Positions 21,768 to 32,048 of a stretch of DNA of 64,000 bases are shown one piece after another (positions within the stretch are counted from its first letter, which is position 1; the number at the start of each line of letters is the position of its first letter). The DNA lies in assembly GCF_026343125.1 (NCBI RefSeq), contig NZ_JAPEMB010000001.1, positions 1,364,001 through 1,428,000 on the forward strand, written 5' to 3'. Source of the DNA: Streptomyces sp. NBC_00094. Lineage in GTDB: Bacteria; Actinomycetota; Actinomycetes; Streptomycetales; Streptomycetaceae. The notes under the pieces were generated by a model. That model did no database searches. It saw only the letters and a program-made list of their open reading frames with translations, and was not told the origin of the DNA. The translations under genes and the position numbers were made by a program.

Positions 21768-22148
21768 GAACCAACCTCTCTACTGTGTACGAAACGGCTT
21801 CACCAGGGTTAGGGGAGGTCGCATCCGCAGCCGGGAAACCCGCCGGGTCCGTACGAGACGGACCTGTTGGGCAGCCGCTCCCAGGTCTGGGCACATACGT
21901 GCAGCACGCGAACGACCCACCGCCGTTCCCGGGATCCGGGTGGTGATGGGTGGCACGCGACACCTTCGAAGGTGCGCGACGCTCCTGGAAACCCCGCCCG
22001 AGGGCAGGGTCTCCGGCTGACTGTCCCGTTCTGGTGGCGCCGACCGGAGTCGGTCACGGGACGCAGCAATCCGCACCAGTGTACCGGGTCCGCGGGGCGC
22101 CCTCGCACAGGGGCCGGCGGACTCGGCGGCGGGCGGCCGGGGACTCCG
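21768..22148 (-). promoter_or_regulatory. Long structured leader of rpsD
   Basis: This 381-base gap has no gene. On the minus strand a -10-like TACACT (22078-22083) would give a leader of about 300 bases. It contains several hairpins: the perfect palindrome CACCTTCGAAGGTG (21961-21974) within a longer stem, GGTCCGT paired with ACGGACC (21846-21864), a stem ACCCTGCCC/GGGCGGGGT (about 21990-22010), and a stem near the ribosome binding site. Bacillus rpsD is repressed by S4 binding its own leader, and this could be an actinobacterial equivalent, but I cannot match it to a defined RNA family. Confidence 0.4.
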
Positions 22149-23504
22149 CTACTCGTCGCCCCTCAGCCGCGTTCTGACCCGCTCCACCACGTCCGCGTAG
22201 CGGGCCTCCGCGCCGTACCGGGTGGGCTCGTAGTACCGGCGGCCGTGGATCGCGTCCGGGGCGTACTGCTGGGCCGCGATCCCGCCCGGCACGTCGTGTG
22301 GGTACACGTACCCCTGGGCGTGGCCCAGCTTGGCCGCGCCCTTGTAGTGGCCGTCGCGCAGATGCGGCGGGACCGAACCCGCGAGGCCGTTGCGCACATC
22401 CGCCAGGGCGGCGCCGATCGCGGTCGTCGCCGTGTTCGACTTCGGGGCCAGGGCCAGGGCGATGGTGGCGTGGCTCAGGGTGAGCGCTGCCTCCGGGAAT
22501 CCGATCATGGCGACGGCCTGCGCGGCGGCGACGGCGATCGGCAGTGCGTTCGGATCGGCGAGGCCGATGTCCTCGCTCGCGGAGATCATCAGGCGTCGGG
22601 CGATGAAGCGCGGGTCCTCCCCCGCCTCGATCATCCGGGCCAGATAGTGCAGGGCGGCGTCCACGTCCGAGCCGCGGATCGACTTGATGAGCGCGCTGGC
22701 CACGTCGTAGTGCTGGTCGCCGTCCTTGTCGTACTTCACGGCCGCGCGGTCGACGGTCTCCTCGACCGTCTGGAGCGTGATCCCCGGCTCGCGCTTGGCG
22801 AGGGCGGCGCCGGCCGCCGCCTCCAGGGCGGTCAGGGCGCGCCGGGCATCGCCGCCGGCGACCCGGAGGAGGTGGGCCTCGGCGTCCTCCGGCAGGGTCA
22901 CGGCGCCGCCGAGCCCCCGCTCGTCCGTGAGCGCGCGGGCGAGGAGGCCGCGCAGGTCGTCGTCGGTGAGCGGCTCCAGGGTGAGGAGCAGCGAGCGGGA
23001 GAGGAGCGGGGAGATCACCGAGAAGTAGGGATTCTCCGTGGTGGCGGCGATCAGCGTCACCCAGCGGTTCTCCACGGCGGGCAGGAGCGAGTCCTGCTGG
23101 GCCTTGGAGAAGCGGTGGATCTCGTCGAGGAAGAGGACCGTCTCCTTGCCGTAGCCGCCGACCGCGCGCCGGGCGCCGTCGATGACGGCCCGGACCTCCT
23201 TGACGCCCGCGGTGATCGCGGAGAGCTCCACGAACCGCTTGTCGGTCGCCTTCGAGACGACGTACGCGAGGGTCGTCTTCCCGATTCCGGGCGGGCCCCA
23301 GAGGATCACCGAGGAGGCGCCGGCCGGGCCTCCGTCGCCGTCCACGAGCCGGCGCAGCGGTGAGCCGGGCTTGAGCAGGTGCTGCTGGCCCACCACCTCG
23401 TCGAGGGTGCGGGGGCGCATCCGGACGGCCAGCGGGCTGCTGGACGGGTCCTTCTCCTGGCGGTCTTCGGCGGCTGCGGTAAAGAGGTCGGGCTCCACAG
23501 TCAT
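22149..23504 (-). CDS. rarA: Replication-associated recombination protein A
   Basis: AAA+ clamp-loader-like ATPase (MgsA/RarA) that acts at stalled replication forks. The 451-residue protein has [15 protein letters not shown] (31-45), Walker [10 protein letters not shown] (70-78), Walker [10 protein letters not shown], sensor 1 [12 protein letters not shown] and the C-terminal tetramerisation region with the family signature [12 protein letters not shown] and YVYPHD. Full length. ATG at 23504, 36 bases beyond the stop of the VKOR gene, so the two could share a transcript. Confidence 0.94.
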   Translation of the reverse strand: MTVEPDLFTAAAEDRQEKDPSSSPLAVRMRPRTLDEVVGQQHLLKPGSPLRRLVDGDGGPAGASSVILWGPPGIGKTTLAYVVSKATDKRFVELSAITAGVKEVRAVIDGARRAVGGYGKETVLFLDEIHRFSKAQQDSLLPAVENRWVTLIAATTENPYFSVISPLLSRSLLLTLEPLTDDDLRGLLARALTDERGLGGAVTLPEDAEAHLLRVAGGDARRALTALEAAAGAALAKREPGITLQTVEETVDRAAVKYDKDGDQHYDVASALIKSIRGSDVDAALHYLARMIEAGEDPRFIARRLMISASEDIGLADPNALPIAVAAAQAVAMIGFPEAALTLSHATIALALAPKSNTATTAIGAALADVRNGLAGSVPPHLRDGHYKGAAKLGHAQGYVYPHDVPGGIAAQQYAPDAIHGRRYYEPTRYGAEARYADVVERVRTRLRGDE

Positions 23505-23540
23505 GAAGCCTAGGTCACGCCGCTGACAGCGCTGCCACCG

Positions 23541-24167
23541 TCAGCTGGTCCAGAAGTCCCACCAGCGGGTCAGGATCAGCATCCCGATGATCCCGATGTG
23601 CAGGACGGGCAGGAGCCAGGTGAACTCGTCGAAGAAGGTCCTGAGGCCGCCGGGGGCGGGGATGACACCGCGCCGGACGTTGTGCGAGGTGACGTACCAG
23701 AACATGACGATGGTCGCGACCCAGGCAAGGCAGCACCACAGGCAGAGCGAGTTGATCTCGTACAGCGACTGGTACATGAGCCAGGTGCAGAAGCCGACGC
23801 CGAACAGCGTGCCGGCGTTGAGGCCGAGCCAGTACCAGCGGCGGTAGCGGGCGCCCGCGAGCAGGCCCACGCCGATCGCGATCACCATGGCGTACGTGAC
23901 GAGCCCGAGCATCGGGTTGGGGAAGCCGAAGACCGACGCCTGCTCGCTCTTCATGATGTTGCCGCAGGAGACGATCGGGTTGAGGCTGCAGCCCGGCGTG
24001 AAGTTCGGGTCCTCCAGGAGCTTGATCTTGTCGATCGTGATGACCCAGGAGGCGAGCAGTCCGGCCGCTCCGGTGATCACGAGGAGCCACGAGAAGGCCC
24101 GGCCCGCCCCGATCGTGCCGCCGCCGTCCCGGTCGGACGCGACCTCGTCCACCGCTGCCTTCGCCAT
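23541..24167 (-). CDS. Vitamin K epoxide reductase family protein
   Basis: Integral membrane thiol oxidoreductase that in actinobacteria usually reoxidises extracytoplasmic disulphide-forming proteins through a quinone. From the ATG at 24167 the protein has 208 residues with five or so membrane helices. Cys60 and Cys68 (GCSLNPIVSCGNI) form the shuttle pair, and Cys142-Leu-Trp-Cys145 is the active-site CxxC before NSL/AWV. An upstream ATG at 24209 would add 14 polar residues; I prefer 24167, with GAGGG about 10 bases before it. No fused thioredoxin domain; the partner is not adjacent. Confidence 0.9.
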   Translation of the reverse strand: MAKAAVDEVASDRDGGGTIGAGRAFSWLLVITGAAGLLASWVITIDKIKLLEDPNFTPGCSLNPIVSCGNIMKSEQASVFGFPNPMLGLVTYAMVIAIGVGLLAGARYRRWYWLGLNAGTLFGVGFCTWLMYQSLYEINSLCLWCCLAWVATIVMFWYVTSHNVRRGVIPAPGGLRTFFDEFTWLLPVLHIGIIGMLILTRWWDFWTS

Positions 24168-24227
24168 GTCACCTGTTCCCTCGCTCGCGGGCCTTGTGGG
24201 CACGGTCATTCTGCCGCACCGGGCCCC

Positions 24228-24249
24228 ATGTCCACCGTTCGGTGGACAT
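24228..24249. promoter_or_regulatory. Perfect palindrome upstream of the VKOR gene
   Basis: ATGTCCACCG, TT, CGGTGGACAT: a perfect 10-bp inverted repeat 61 bases upstream of the VKOR ATG and before the hisS terminator. Its tight spacing suits an operator for a dimeric repressor better than a terminator, although it could form a stem in RNA. Confidence 0.5.
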
Positions 24250-24281
24250 AAGGACAAGGGGACCCGGCCGTCGGACACACG

Positions 24282-24322
24282 CGGAGGGGCCCGGACCGCT
24301 CGACGCGGTCCGGGCCCCTCCG
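24282..24322 (-). terminator. hisS terminator hairpin
   Basis: Perfect 18-bp stem (arms 24282-24299 and 24305-24322) around TCGAC, 14 bases beyond the hisS stop. Confidence 0.88.
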
Positions 24323-24335
24323 TGCGTACGGTCCG

Positions 24336-25598
24336 TCAGGCCAGCTTGGCGCGCACGGCGTCCAGCAGAGCGTCCACGGCGACGGACTGCTGCTCGCCGG
24401 ACTCCATGTCCTTGAGCTGGACGACGCCCTCGGCGAGGTCACGCTCACCGGCGACGACGGCGAGACGGGCACCCGAGCGGTTGGCGTCCTTCATCGCGCC
24501 CTTGAGGCCCTTGCCTCCGAAGGAGAAGTCCGCGGCGATGCCCTCCCTGCGCAGCTCGGTGACCTTGCCGAAGAGGACGCGGCGCGCCTCGTCGCCGAGG
24601 GCCACCGCGAAGACGCTGGTGGCGGCGGGGATGTCGAGCGTGACGCCCTCCGCCTCCAGGGCGAGGACCGTGCGGTCGACGCCGAGCGCCCAGCCCACGG
24701 ACGGCAGTGCGGGGCCGCCGATCATCTCGGAGAGGCCGTCGTAGCGGCCACCGCCGCCGACCGCCGACTGCGAGCCGAGACCGTCGTGGACGAACTCGAA
24801 GGTCGTGCGGGTGTAGTAGTCGAGGCCGCGCACCAGCTTGGCGTCGTCCTCGAAGACCACACCGGCCGCGCCGATCAGCTCGCGCACCTCCTCGTGGTAC
24901 GCCTTGCACGCGTCGCACAGGTAGTCGCGCAGCAGCGGCGCGCCGACCAGCTGCTTCTGCACGGACTCGCGCTTGTCGTCGAGGACGCGCAGCGGGTTGA
25001 TCTCCGCGCGGCGCAGGGTCTCCTCGTCGAGGTCGAGGCCGCGCAGGAAGGTCTGGAGCGCCTCGCGGTAGACGGGGCGGCACTCCTTGTCGCCGAGCGA
25101 GTTCAGCAGGATGCGGAAGTTCCGCAGGCCGAGCGAGCGGTACGCCTGGTCGGCGAGGATGATGAGCTCGGCGTCGAGCGCCGGGTCCTCGGCGCCGATC
25201 GCCTCGGCGCCCACCTGCGAGAAGTGGCGGTAGCGGCCCGCCTGGGCCCGCTCGTAGCGGTAGTACGAACCGGAGTACCAGAGCTTGACCGGCAGGTTGC
25301 CGAGCTTGTGCAGGTTGCCCTGGAGCGCCGCGCGCAGGACGGACGCGGTGCCCTCCGGCCGCAGCGCCAGCTCGTCGCCGCCCTTGGTCGTGAGGGTGTA
25401 CATCTCCTTGGACACGATGTCGGTGGACTCGCCGACACCGCGGGAGAACAGCTTCACGTCCTCGAAGCCGGGGGTCTCGACGTAGCCGTAGCCGGAGTTG
25501 CGCAGCGGCGTGGAGATCGCCTCGCGCACCGCGAGGAAGGTCGCGGAGCGGGGCGGCAGGAGGTCGTACGTGCCCTTGGGGGCCTTGAAGGTGCTCAC
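24336..25598 (-). CDS. hisS: Histidyl-tRNA synthetase
   Basis: Class II synthetase, 420 residues from GTG at 25598, beginning [15 protein letters not shown]. Motif 2 region [23 protein letters not shown], the His-binding stretch [14 protein letters not shown] and GGGGRYDGL identify the enzyme. A GTG at 25610 is possible (it forms a GTGA overlap with the MBL gene stop and adds four residues), but the shorter form has the usual family N-terminus. It lies directly after the MBL hydrolase gene. Confidence 0.96.
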   Translation of the reverse strand: MSTFKAPKGTYDLLPPRSATFLAVREAISTPLRNSGYGYVETPGFEDVKLFSRGVGESTDIVSKEMYTLTTKGGDELALRPEGTASVLRAALQGNLHKLGNLPVKLWYSGSYYRYERAQAGRYRHFSQVGAEAIGAEDPALDAELIILADQAYRSLGLRNFRILLNSLGDKECRPVYREALQTFLRGLDLDEETLRRAEINPLRVLDDKRESVQKQLVGAPLLRDYLCDACKAYHEEVRELIGAAGVVFEDDAKLVRGLDYYTRTTFEFVHDGLGSQSAVGGGGRYDGLSEMIGGPALPSVGWALGVDRTVLALEAEGVTLDIPAATSVFAVALGDEARRVLFGKVTELRREGIAADFSFGGKGLKGAMKDANRSGARLAVVAGERDLAEGVVQLKDMESGEQQSVAVDALLDAVRAKLA

Positions 25599-25606
25599 GT
25601 GAATCG

Positions 25607-26314
25607 TCACATTCCTCGTCGGGGAGCCTTCGTGCTCCCGAGGCCGGAGGCCACGTCCCGCAGATAGGGGTTCGTGGCGCGCTCCTGGCCGATGGTCGTC
25701 TGGGGACCGTGCCCCGAAAGCACCACGGTCGAGTTGTCGAGGGGCAGGCACACGCGGGCCAGCGATGCGAGCATCTCGTCCATGTCACCGCCGGGCAGGT
25801 CGGTGCGTCCGATGGAGCCGGCGAAGAGCAGATCCCCCGAGAAGAACACGGACGGGACGTCCGCGCTCTGGGGCATCCGGAAGGTCACCGACCCCTTGGT
25901 ATGACCGGGCGCGTGGGCGACGGAGAAGTCCAGACCGGCGAGCTTCAGCTCGGCGCCGTCGGTGAGCTCCCGCACGTCGTCGGGCTCCCCCACGGTCAGC
26001 TCGCCCATGAGGGGCATCCCGATGGAGCGGCCGAGGGCCTTCTCCGGGTCGCTCATCATGTACCGGTCGGACGGGTGGATCCACGCGGGGACGTCATGGG
26101 CGCCGCACACCGGAACGACGGAGGCGACGTGGTCGATGTGTCCATGGGTGAGGACGACGGCGACGGGCTTGAGCCGATGCTTCTTGAGCGTCTCCTCGAC
26201 TCCCTGGGCGGCCTGGTGGCCCGGGTCGATGATCACGCACTCCTCGCCTGCGGCGGGGGCGACCAGGTAACAGTTGGTCCCCCAGGCCCCGGCGGGGAAC
26301 CCGGCAATCAGCAC
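25607..26314 (-). CDS. MBL-fold metallohydrolase, glyoxalase II-like
   Basis: Metallo-beta-lactamase-fold hydrolase of 235 residues. The zinc motif THGHIDH is at 56-62, with later ligands in [29 protein letters not shown] and [10 protein letters not shown] place the start at GTG 26314, with AAGGA 5 bases upstream; the frame runs further but without family sequence. Its constant position next to hisS in actinobacteria is well known, but the substrate is not; a thioester or persulphide hydrolase is possible. Confidence 0.88.
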   Translation of the reverse strand: MLIAGFPAGAWGTNCYLVAPAAGEECVIIDPGHQAAQGVEETLKKHRLKPVAVVLTHGHIDHVASVVPVCGAHDVPAWIHPSDRYMMSDPEKALGRSIGMPLMGELTVGEPDDVRELTDGAELKLAGLDFSVAHAPGHTKGSVTFRMPQSADVPSVFFSGDLLFAGSIGRTDLPGGDMDEMLASLARVCLPLDNSTVVLSGHGPQTTIGQERATNPYLRDVASGLGSTKAPRRGM

Positions 26315-26476
26315 GTTCGTCCTTAGTTGTCGTCCGGCACAGGGCGCGGAAATCACGGGAAACACGGAATTCAGCAGATCAGAGCCTACCGGCGGTGCCG
26401 CTTCCACAGCCAACCCGTATACGGTACGGGCACATCCGGCCAGGACAGGAACAGACGAGCGACAGGAGCGGACCCG

Positions 26477-27274
26477 GTGGTCACCAGCGATCAGCGGCGG
26501 CGGCAGCTTGCCAGGGAGAAGTACGCGCGGCAGCAGCAGCGGCGGGAGGAGAACCGGCGCAAGGCGAAGCGCCGCAACACCGTCATCGCGGCCGCCCTGG
26601 CGGTGGTGCTGGCCTCCGGCGCCGCCGTGTACGCCTCCGTGGCGCTGACGGAGGACACGAAGGGCACGGACAACGCGGCGGGCGAGTCACCCACCACCGC
26701 GGCGCCCACGCCCACGCAGAGCGAGTCGGCGAACCCCGAGCCGAAGATGGCCGTGGACGCCAAGGGCGCGTACGAGATGACCCTCAAGACCAACGAGGGC
26801 GACATCGCGATCACCATGGACGCGGCGAAGACCCCGCGCACGGTGAACTCGTTCCACCACCTCGCCGCGAAGAAGTACTTCGACGGGACCAAGTGCCACC
26901 GCCTCACGACCGAGGGCATCTTCGTGCTCCAGTGCGGCGACCCCAAGGGCGACGGGACCGGCGGCCCGGGCTACACCATCCCGGACGAGAACCTGACCGC
27001 CCTGGGCAAGGCGGGCGCGGACGGCTCGGTGACCTACCCGGCCGGCACCGTCGCCATGGCGAACACGGGCCAGCCCGGCACCGGCGGTTCGCAGTTCTTC
27101 CTCGTGTACAAGGACACCAAGCTGCCGCCGACCTACACCCCGTTCGGGAAGATCGACGCGGCCGGTCTCCAGGCGGTCAAGGACGTGGCCGCGGCCGGTG
27201 CCGTGGGCGGTGCCAAGGACGGCGCTCCGAAGAAGGCCGTCACCATCGAGAAGGCCACCGTCGCGAAGAAGTGA
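26477..27274 (+). CDS. Membrane-anchored cyclophilin-type peptidyl-prolyl isomerase
   Basis: Starts with GTG at 26477, with AGGAG 8 bases upstream. The 265-residue protein has a basic, Gln/Arg-rich cytoplasmic N-terminus (1-33), a membrane helix at about 34-56 and a Thr/Pro/Ser linker, then an extracytoplasmic cyclophilin domain: FHHLAAKKYFDGTKCHRL, GDPKGDGTGGPGYTIPDE, GTVAMANTGQPGTGGSQFFL and PTYTPFGKI. It presumably speeds folding of exported proteins. No lipobox is seen. Divergent from the MBL gene with 162 bases between. Confidence 0.92.
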   Translation: MVTSDQRRRQLAREKYARQQQRREENRRKAKRRNTVIAAALAVVLASGAAVYASVALTEDTKGTDNAAGESPTTAAPTPTQSESANPEPKMAVDAKGAYEMTLKTNEGDIAITMDAAKTPRTVNSFHHLAAKKYFDGTKCHRLTTEGIFVLQCGDPKGDGTGGPGYTIPDENLTALGKAGADGSVTYPAGTVAMANTGQPGTGGSQFFLVYKDTKLPPTYTPFGKIDAAGLQAVKDVAAAGAVGGAKDGAPKKAVTIEKATVAKK

Positions 27275-27282
27275 GCGGGGTA

Positions 27283-27350
27283 CGGCCGGGTGTCCGCACA
27301 CGCGCGTGACCGTTGAATTTCGGTCGCGCGGAGTGCGGACAGCCGGGCCG
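27283..27350 (+). terminator. Imperfect long hairpin after the cyclophilin gene
   Basis: CGGCCGGGTGTCCGCAC (from 27283) pairs with GTGCGGACAGCCGGGCCG (to 27350), and CGCGCG/CGCGCG and GACCG/CGGTC extend the stem to a TTGAATTT loop. Begins 9 bases after the stop; likely terminator. Confidence 0.65.
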
Positions 27351-27483
27351 CCGTTCGCCTAGATTGGCGTTGTGCAGCGTGGGCCGTCGGCCGCGCTGCG
27401 GAAGGCGGGCGAGGCCCGCCGGGAAACTGTGGACGATGCCCGGGGGGTACCACCCCACGACGGCATCATGGTGAGGAGGCGCT

Positions 27484-28713
27484 GTGAGCAGCGACCCGTG
27501 GGGCCGCGTCGACGAGACGGGCACCGTGTACGTGCGGACGGCCGAGGGTGAGCAGGTCGTCGGATCGTGGCAGGCCGGCACCCCTGAGGAGGCCCTGGCC
27601 TACTTCGAGCGCAAGTACGAGGGCTTGGTGGTCGAGATCGGCCTCCTCGAGAAGCGCGTGAGGACCACCGACCTCTCGACGAAGGACGCCACCGCCGCGA
27701 TCGAGCACATCCGCCAGCAGATCGACGAGCACCACGCCGTCGGCGACCTGGCCGCGCTCGGCGCCCGGCTGGACAAGCTCGTCGCGTCGGTCGACTCGCG
27801 CCGCGAGGAGCGCAAGGCCCAGAAGGCCAAGCAGACCGACGAGGCGCGGGCCGCCAAGGAGGCGCTCGTCACCGAGGCCGAGGAGCTGGCCCAGAGCGAG
27901 CAGTGGCGCTCGGCGGGCGAGCGGCTGCGGGCCCTCGTGGACACCTGGAAGGGTCTCCCCCGGCTGGACCGCAAGTCCGACGACGAGCTGTGGCACCGCT
28001 TCTCGCACGCCCGCTCGGCGTTCTCGAAGCGCCGCAAGGCCCACTTCGCCTCGCTGGACGCCCAGCGAGAGGACGCCCGCAAGACGAAGGAGCGTCTGGT
28101 CGCCGAGGCGGAGGCGCTGTCGAACTCCACCGACTGGGGCACGACGGCGGCCCGTTACCGCGAGCTGATGACGGACTGGAAGGCGGCCGGCCGGGCGCAG
28201 CGCGAGCACGAGGACGACCTGTGGAACCGCTTCCGCGGCGCCCAGGACGTCTTCTTCGCTGCGCGGGGCGAGGTCTTCGCCGAGCGGGACGCGGAGCAGA
28301 CCGACAACCTCAAGCTGAAGGAGGAGCTCGCCACCGAGGCCGAGAAGCTGGTGCCGGTGTCGGACCTGAAGGCGGCGCGTGCGGCCTTCCGCTCCCTCAA
28401 CGAGCGCTGGGAGGCCATCGGCCACGTGCCGCGTGACGCCCGCCCGAAGGTCGAGGGCCGGATGCACACGGTGGAGCGGGCGATCCAGGAGGCCGAGGAG
28501 GCCGAGTGGCGCCGGACGAACCCGGAGGCACGCGCGCGTGCCGCGGGTCTGACCGGTCAGCTCCAGGACGCGGTCGAGAAGCTGCGCAAGCAGATCGATG
28601 CGGCCCGCGCCGCCGGCAACGACAGCAAGGCCGACAAGCTCTCCCGCGAGCTGGAGGGCCGCCAGGCCCTGCTCGACCAGGCCATGAAGGGCCTGGAGGA
28701 GTTCGGCGGCTGA
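27484..28713 (+). CDS. DUF349 domain-containing helical protein
   Basis: The 409-residue product starts with GTG at 27484 behind a strong GAGGAGG. It is almost wholly helical and highly charged, with three or more DUF349 repeats recognisable by W-x-x-x-G-R/F-x-x-x-R patterns such as TDWGTTAARYRELMTDWKAAGRAQREHEDDLWNRF, of which I see related copies near 140, 215 and 290. A coiled-coil C-terminus (QDAVEKLRKQIDAARAAGN) follows. Function is unknown; the nucleic-acid-binding idea for the family is unproven. It ends in a bidirectional terminator facing relA. Confidence 0.85.
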   Translation: MSSDPWGRVDETGTVYVRTAEGEQVVGSWQAGTPEEALAYFERKYEGLVVEIGLLEKRVRTTDLSTKDATAAIEHIRQQIDEHHAVGDLAALGARLDKLVASVDSRREERKAQKAKQTDEARAAKEALVTEAEELAQSEQWRSAGERLRALVDTWKGLPRLDRKSDDELWHRFSHARSAFSKRRKAHFASLDAQREDARKTKERLVAEAEALSNSTDWGTTAARYRELMTDWKAAGRAQREHEDDLWNRFRGAQDVFFAARGEVFAERDAEQTDNLKLKEELATEAEKLVPVSDLKAARAAFRSLNERWEAIGHVPRDARPKVEGRMHTVERAIQEAEEAEWRRTNPEARARAAGLTGQLQDAVEKLRKQIDAARAAGNDSKADKLSRELEGRQALLDQAMKGLEEFGG

Positions 28714-28725
28714 GACTCCGCCACG

Positions 28726-28765
28726 AAGAGGCGGCTCCGGTACGCGGGTACCGGAGCCGCCTCTT
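28726..28765. terminator. Bidirectional terminator between the DUF349 gene and relA
   Basis: Perfect 18-bp stem (AAGAGGCGGCTCCGGTAC, loop GCGG) followed by TTTC on the plus strand, 12 bases after the DUF349 stop and 15 before the relA stop. Confidence 0.88.
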
Positions 28766-28780
28766 TCGTCGTGTGGGCCG

Positions 28781-31276
28781 TTACGGCCTGCGCGCCGAGG
28801 TCACACGGTAGACGTCGTAGACGCCCTCCACGCCCCTGACCGCCTTCAGGACGTGGCCCAGGTGCTTCGGGTCGCCCATCTCGAAGGTGAAGCGCGAGGT
28901 GGCCACCCGGTCGCGGGAGGTCTGGACGGCCGCGGAGAGGATGTTGACGTGCTGGTCCGAGAGGACCCGGGTGACGTCCGAGAGGAGCCGGGACCGGTCC
29001 AGCGCCTCGACCTGGATCGCGACCAGGAAGACCGAGGACTGGGTGGGCGCCCACTCGACCTCGAGGATGCGCTCCGGCTCACGGGAGAGCGACTCCACGT
29101 TGACGCAGTCGCTGCGGTGAACCGATACGCCACTGCCCCGGGTGACGAAGCCGATGATCGGGTCGCCGGGGACGGGCGTACAGCAGCGCGCCAGCTTCAC
29201 CCAGACGTCCTCGACGCCCTTGACGACGACGCCCGGGTCGGCGTTGGAGCGGCGCTTGGAGCGGCCGCGGGTCGGCGGGGCGGCCTCGTCGATGTCCTCG
29301 GTGGCAGCCTCCTCGCCGCCGAGCGCCTGCACCAGCTTCTGGACGATGGACTGGGCGGTGACATGGCCCTCGCCGATCGCCGCGTACAGCGAGGAGATGT
29401 CGCTGTAGCGCATCTCGTGGGCGAGCGTGACGAGCGAGTCGCCGGTCAGGATCCGCTGGATCGGCAGGTTCTGCTTGCGCATGGCCCGCGCGATGGCGTC
29501 CTTGCCCTGCTCGATCGCCTCGTCGCGGCGCTCCTTGGAGAACCAGGCGCGGATCTTGTTGCGGGCGCGCGGTGACTTGACGAATCCCAGCCAGTCGCGG
29601 GAGGGGCCGGCACCGGCGGCCTTGGAGGTGAAGACCTCGACCAGGTCGCCGTTGTCGAGGGTCGACTCCAGCGGCACGAGCCGCCCGTTGACCCGCGCTC
29701 CTATCGTGCGGTGGCCGACCTCGGTATGGACGGCGTAGGAGAAGTCGACGGGGGTGGCGCCGGCGGGCAGCGCGATGACGTCGCCCTTGGGCGTGAAGAC
29801 GAAGACCTCGTTGCGCGAGAGGTCGAAGCGCAGGGACTCCAGGAACTCGCTGGGGTCCTCGGTCTCCTTCTGCCAGTCGAGGAGCTGGCGCAACCACGCC
29901 ATGTCGTTGAGGTGGTCGTCCTTGCCCGTCCTCTTCGGCACGTCGGCGCGCACCTTGGAGGCACCGGCGACGGCCTCCTGCTTGTATTTCCAGTGCGCGG
30001 CGATGCCGTACTCGGCACGCCGGTGCATGTCGAAGGTGCGGATCTGGAGCTCGACGGGCTTGCCGTTGGGTCCGATGACCGTCGTGTGCAGCGACTGGTA
30101 CATGTTGAACTTCGGCATCGCGATGTAGTCCTTGAACCGGCCGGGGACCGGATTCCATCGCGCGTGGACGGTGCCGAGGGCCGCGTAGCAGTCGCGGACG
30201 GTGTCCACGAGGACGCGGATGCCGACCAGGTCGTAGATCTCCGCGAAGTCCCGGCCGCGGACGATCATCTTCTGGTAGACGCTGTAGTAGTGCTTGGGGC
30301 GGCCGGTGACGGTGGCCTTGATGCGGGCGGCGCGCAGGTCCGTCTGGACCTCGTCGGTCACTATGGCGAGGTACTCGTCCCGCTTGGGGGCGCGCTCGGC
30401 GACGAGCCGGACGATCTCGTCGTACATCTTGGGGTAGAGGATCGCGAAGGCGAGGTCCTCCAGCTCCCACTTGATGGTGTTCATGCCCAGGCGGTGGGCC
30501 AGGGGCGCGTAGATCTCGAGGGTCTCGCGGGCCTTCTTCTCCTGCTTCTCCCGCTTGAGGTACCGCATGGTACGCATGTTGTGCAGGCGGTCGGCGAGCT
30601 TGATGACCAGGACGCGCGGGTCCTTGGCCATGGCGACGACCATCTTGCGGACGGTCTCGGCCTGCGCGGCCTCGCCGAACTTGACCTTGTCGAGCTTGGT
30701 GACGCCGTCGACGAGCAGGGCGACCTGGTCGCCGAAGTCCCGGCGCAGGGTGTCGAGGCCGTACTCGGTGTCCTCGACGGTGTCGTGCAGGAGGCCGGCC
30801 ATCAGCGTCGCCGGGTCCATGCCGAGCTCGGCGAGGATCGTCGTGACGGCGAGCGGGTGCGTGATGTACGGGTCGCCGCTCTTGCGCTTCTGGCCGCGGT
30901 GCCAGCGCTCGGCGACCTGGTAGGCGCGCTCGATCTGGCGGAGGGTGGCCGTCTCGATCTTCGGGTCGTTGGAGCGGACGATCCGCAGCAGCGGTTCGAG
31001 GACCGGGTTGTACGGGGACGAACGCTGGACGCCGAGGCGGGCGAGGCGGGCGCGGACCCGGTTGGACGAGCCGCCCGAGCGGGCCGGCGCGGCCGGTGCG
31101 GGCCGGGCGGCGGGGGCCGGGGTGGGCGCCGGGGTCGGGGTGGGCGCCGGGGCCGCCGTCTCGGGCACGGGCCCGGTCTCCGCGGGCTTGTTCTCGGGCG
31201 TGCCGGTTCCCGGCGCGGCCTTCTCGGCCTTCGGGTCGGGCTGCGCGGCGGAGAGTGACTGGGCCTCGTCTGGCAA
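28781..31276 (-). CDS. relA: Bifunctional (p)ppGpp synthetase/hydrolase (Rel)
   Basis: Stringent-response enzyme; in Streptomyces ppGpp also affects antibiotic synthesis. I choose a TTG start at 31276 ([12 protein letters not shown], 831 residues) because GAGGAG stands 5 bases upstream; an ATG at 31327 has no such site. After a Pro/Ala-rich N-terminus come the hydrolase HD domain ([20 protein letters not shown]), synthetase domain ([32 protein letters not shown]), TGS ([18 protein letters not shown]), the zinc-finger/RIS region ([17 protein letters not shown]) and C-terminal ACT domain. All key motifs for both activities are intact. Confidence 0.95.
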   Translation of the reverse strand: MPDEAQSLSAAQPDPKAEKAAPGTGTPENKPAETGPVPETAAPAPTPTPAPTPAPAARPAPAAPARSGGSSNRVRARLARLGVQRSSPYNPVLEPLLRIVRSNDPKIETATLRQIERAYQVAERWHRGQKRKSGDPYITHPLAVTTILAELGMDPATLMAGLLHDTVEDTEYGLDTLRRDFGDQVALLVDGVTKLDKVKFGEAAQAETVRKMVVAMAKDPRVLVIKLADRLHNMRTMRYLKREKQEKKARETLEIYAPLAHRLGMNTIKWELEDLAFAILYPKMYDEIVRLVAERAPKRDEYLAIVTDEVQTDLRAARIKATVTGRPKHYYSVYQKMIVRGRDFAEIYDLVGIRVLVDTVRDCYAALGTVHARWNPVPGRFKDYIAMPKFNMYQSLHTTVIGPNGKPVELQIRTFDMHRRAEYGIAAHWKYKQEAVAGASKVRADVPKRTGKDDHLNDMAWLRQLLDWQKETEDPSEFLESLRFDLSRNEVFVFTPKGDVIALPAGATPVDFSYAVHTEVGHRTIGARVNGRLVPLESTLDNGDLVEVFTSKAAGAGPSRDWLGFVKSPRARNKIRAWFSKERRDEAIEQGKDAIARAMRKQNLPIQRILTGDSLVTLAHEMRYSDISSLYAAIGEGHVTAQSIVQKLVQALGGEEAATEDIDEAAPPTRGRSKRRSNADPGVVVKGVEDVWVKLARCCTPVPGDPIIGFVTRGSGVSVHRSDCVNVESLSREPERILEVEWAPTQSSVFLVAIQVEALDRSRLLSDVTRVLSDQHVNILSAAVQTSRDRVATSRFTFEMGDPKHLGHVLKAVRGVEGVYDVYRVTSARRP

Positions 31277-31433
31277 GAGCGCTCCTCGTGCGGTGCCGGG
31301 TCCCCCGGTCAGGCCCGGAAAGGCCATCGTATCGAGCCCCGACCCGCCGTGCTCACGCGCCCGGCGCGCGGACGGCGTGGGCACGGAGGAAGCCCGCCCC
31401 TTGGGCCCCGTACAGGGACATAAGGGGAAAACA

Positions 31434-31470
31434 GCAGGGGCGCCCCGGGGATTCCCCGGAGCGCCCCTGC
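31434..31470 (-). terminator. apt terminator hairpin
   Basis: 17-base arms with one mismatch (GCAGGGGCG...) around a 3-base loop, 27 bases beyond the apt stop. It separates the secD-secF-apt unit from relA, so relA has its own promoter. Confidence 0.82.
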
Positions 31471-31496
31471 GGGCCCTGCTGTCGGACCGCGTCGTG

Positions 31497-32048
31497 TCAG
31501 ACCGTGATCAGCGCCTTGAGCGGGGCGCCGTTCAGGACCGGCTCCAGGCGGGAGCGGCCCGGCAGGAAGCCGAGCTCCATGAGGACCGCGACTCCCGCGA
31601 CCTCGGCGCCCGCGCGGCGGATGAGCTCGATCGAGGCCTCGGCCGTACCGCCGGTGGCGAGGACGTCGTCGATGACCATGACGCGGTCGCCCGCGGCCAG
31701 GTCCTCGGCGTGCACCTCGATCTCGGCGGTGCCGTACTCCAGCTCGTACGCCTGGCTCAGCGTGGCCCCGGGGAGCTTGCCGGCCTTGCGGACCGGGATG
31801 AAGCCCAGGCCCGCGCGGACGGCCACCGGGGCGGCCAGGATGAAGCCGCGGGCCTCCAGGCCGACGATCTTCGTCGCACCGTGCGCGGAGCACAGGGCGG
31901 CGAGGACGTCGGTGAGGGCCGTGAACGCCACCGGGTCCGCGAGCAGCGGCGTGATGTCCTTGAACAGCACGCCCGGCTTCGGGTAGTCGGGGACGTCGCG
32001 GATGCGGCTGAGCAGGAGGTCGGTGACGTCCTGGGCCTCGGCGGTCAT
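31497..32048 (-). CDS. apt: Adenine phosphoribosyltransferase
   Basis: Salvages adenine to AMP with PRPP. The 183-residue protein has the PRPP loop [15 protein letters not shown] at about 123-137, GLEARGFI near 63-70 and the FKDITPLL start motif. Its ATG overlaps the secF stop by 4 bases; the secD-secF-apt-relA order is an old actinobacterial arrangement that links purine salvage with alarmone synthesis, though here a terminator separates apt from relA. Confidence 0.95.
   Translation of the reverse strand: MTAEAQDVTDLLLSRIRDVPDYPKPGVLFKDITPLLADPVAFTALTDVLAALCSAHGATKIVGLEARGFILAAPVAVRAGLGFIPVRKAGKLPGATLSQAYELEYGTAEIEVHAEDLAAGDRVMVIDDVLATGGTAEASIELIRRAGAEVAGVAVLMELGFLPGRSRLEPVLNGAPLKALITV

Noticed and set aside
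21867..23363. 498-codon plus-strand frame over the rpsD leader and rarA
   Set aside because: Low-complexity shadow of rarA extended through the leader; no start signal.
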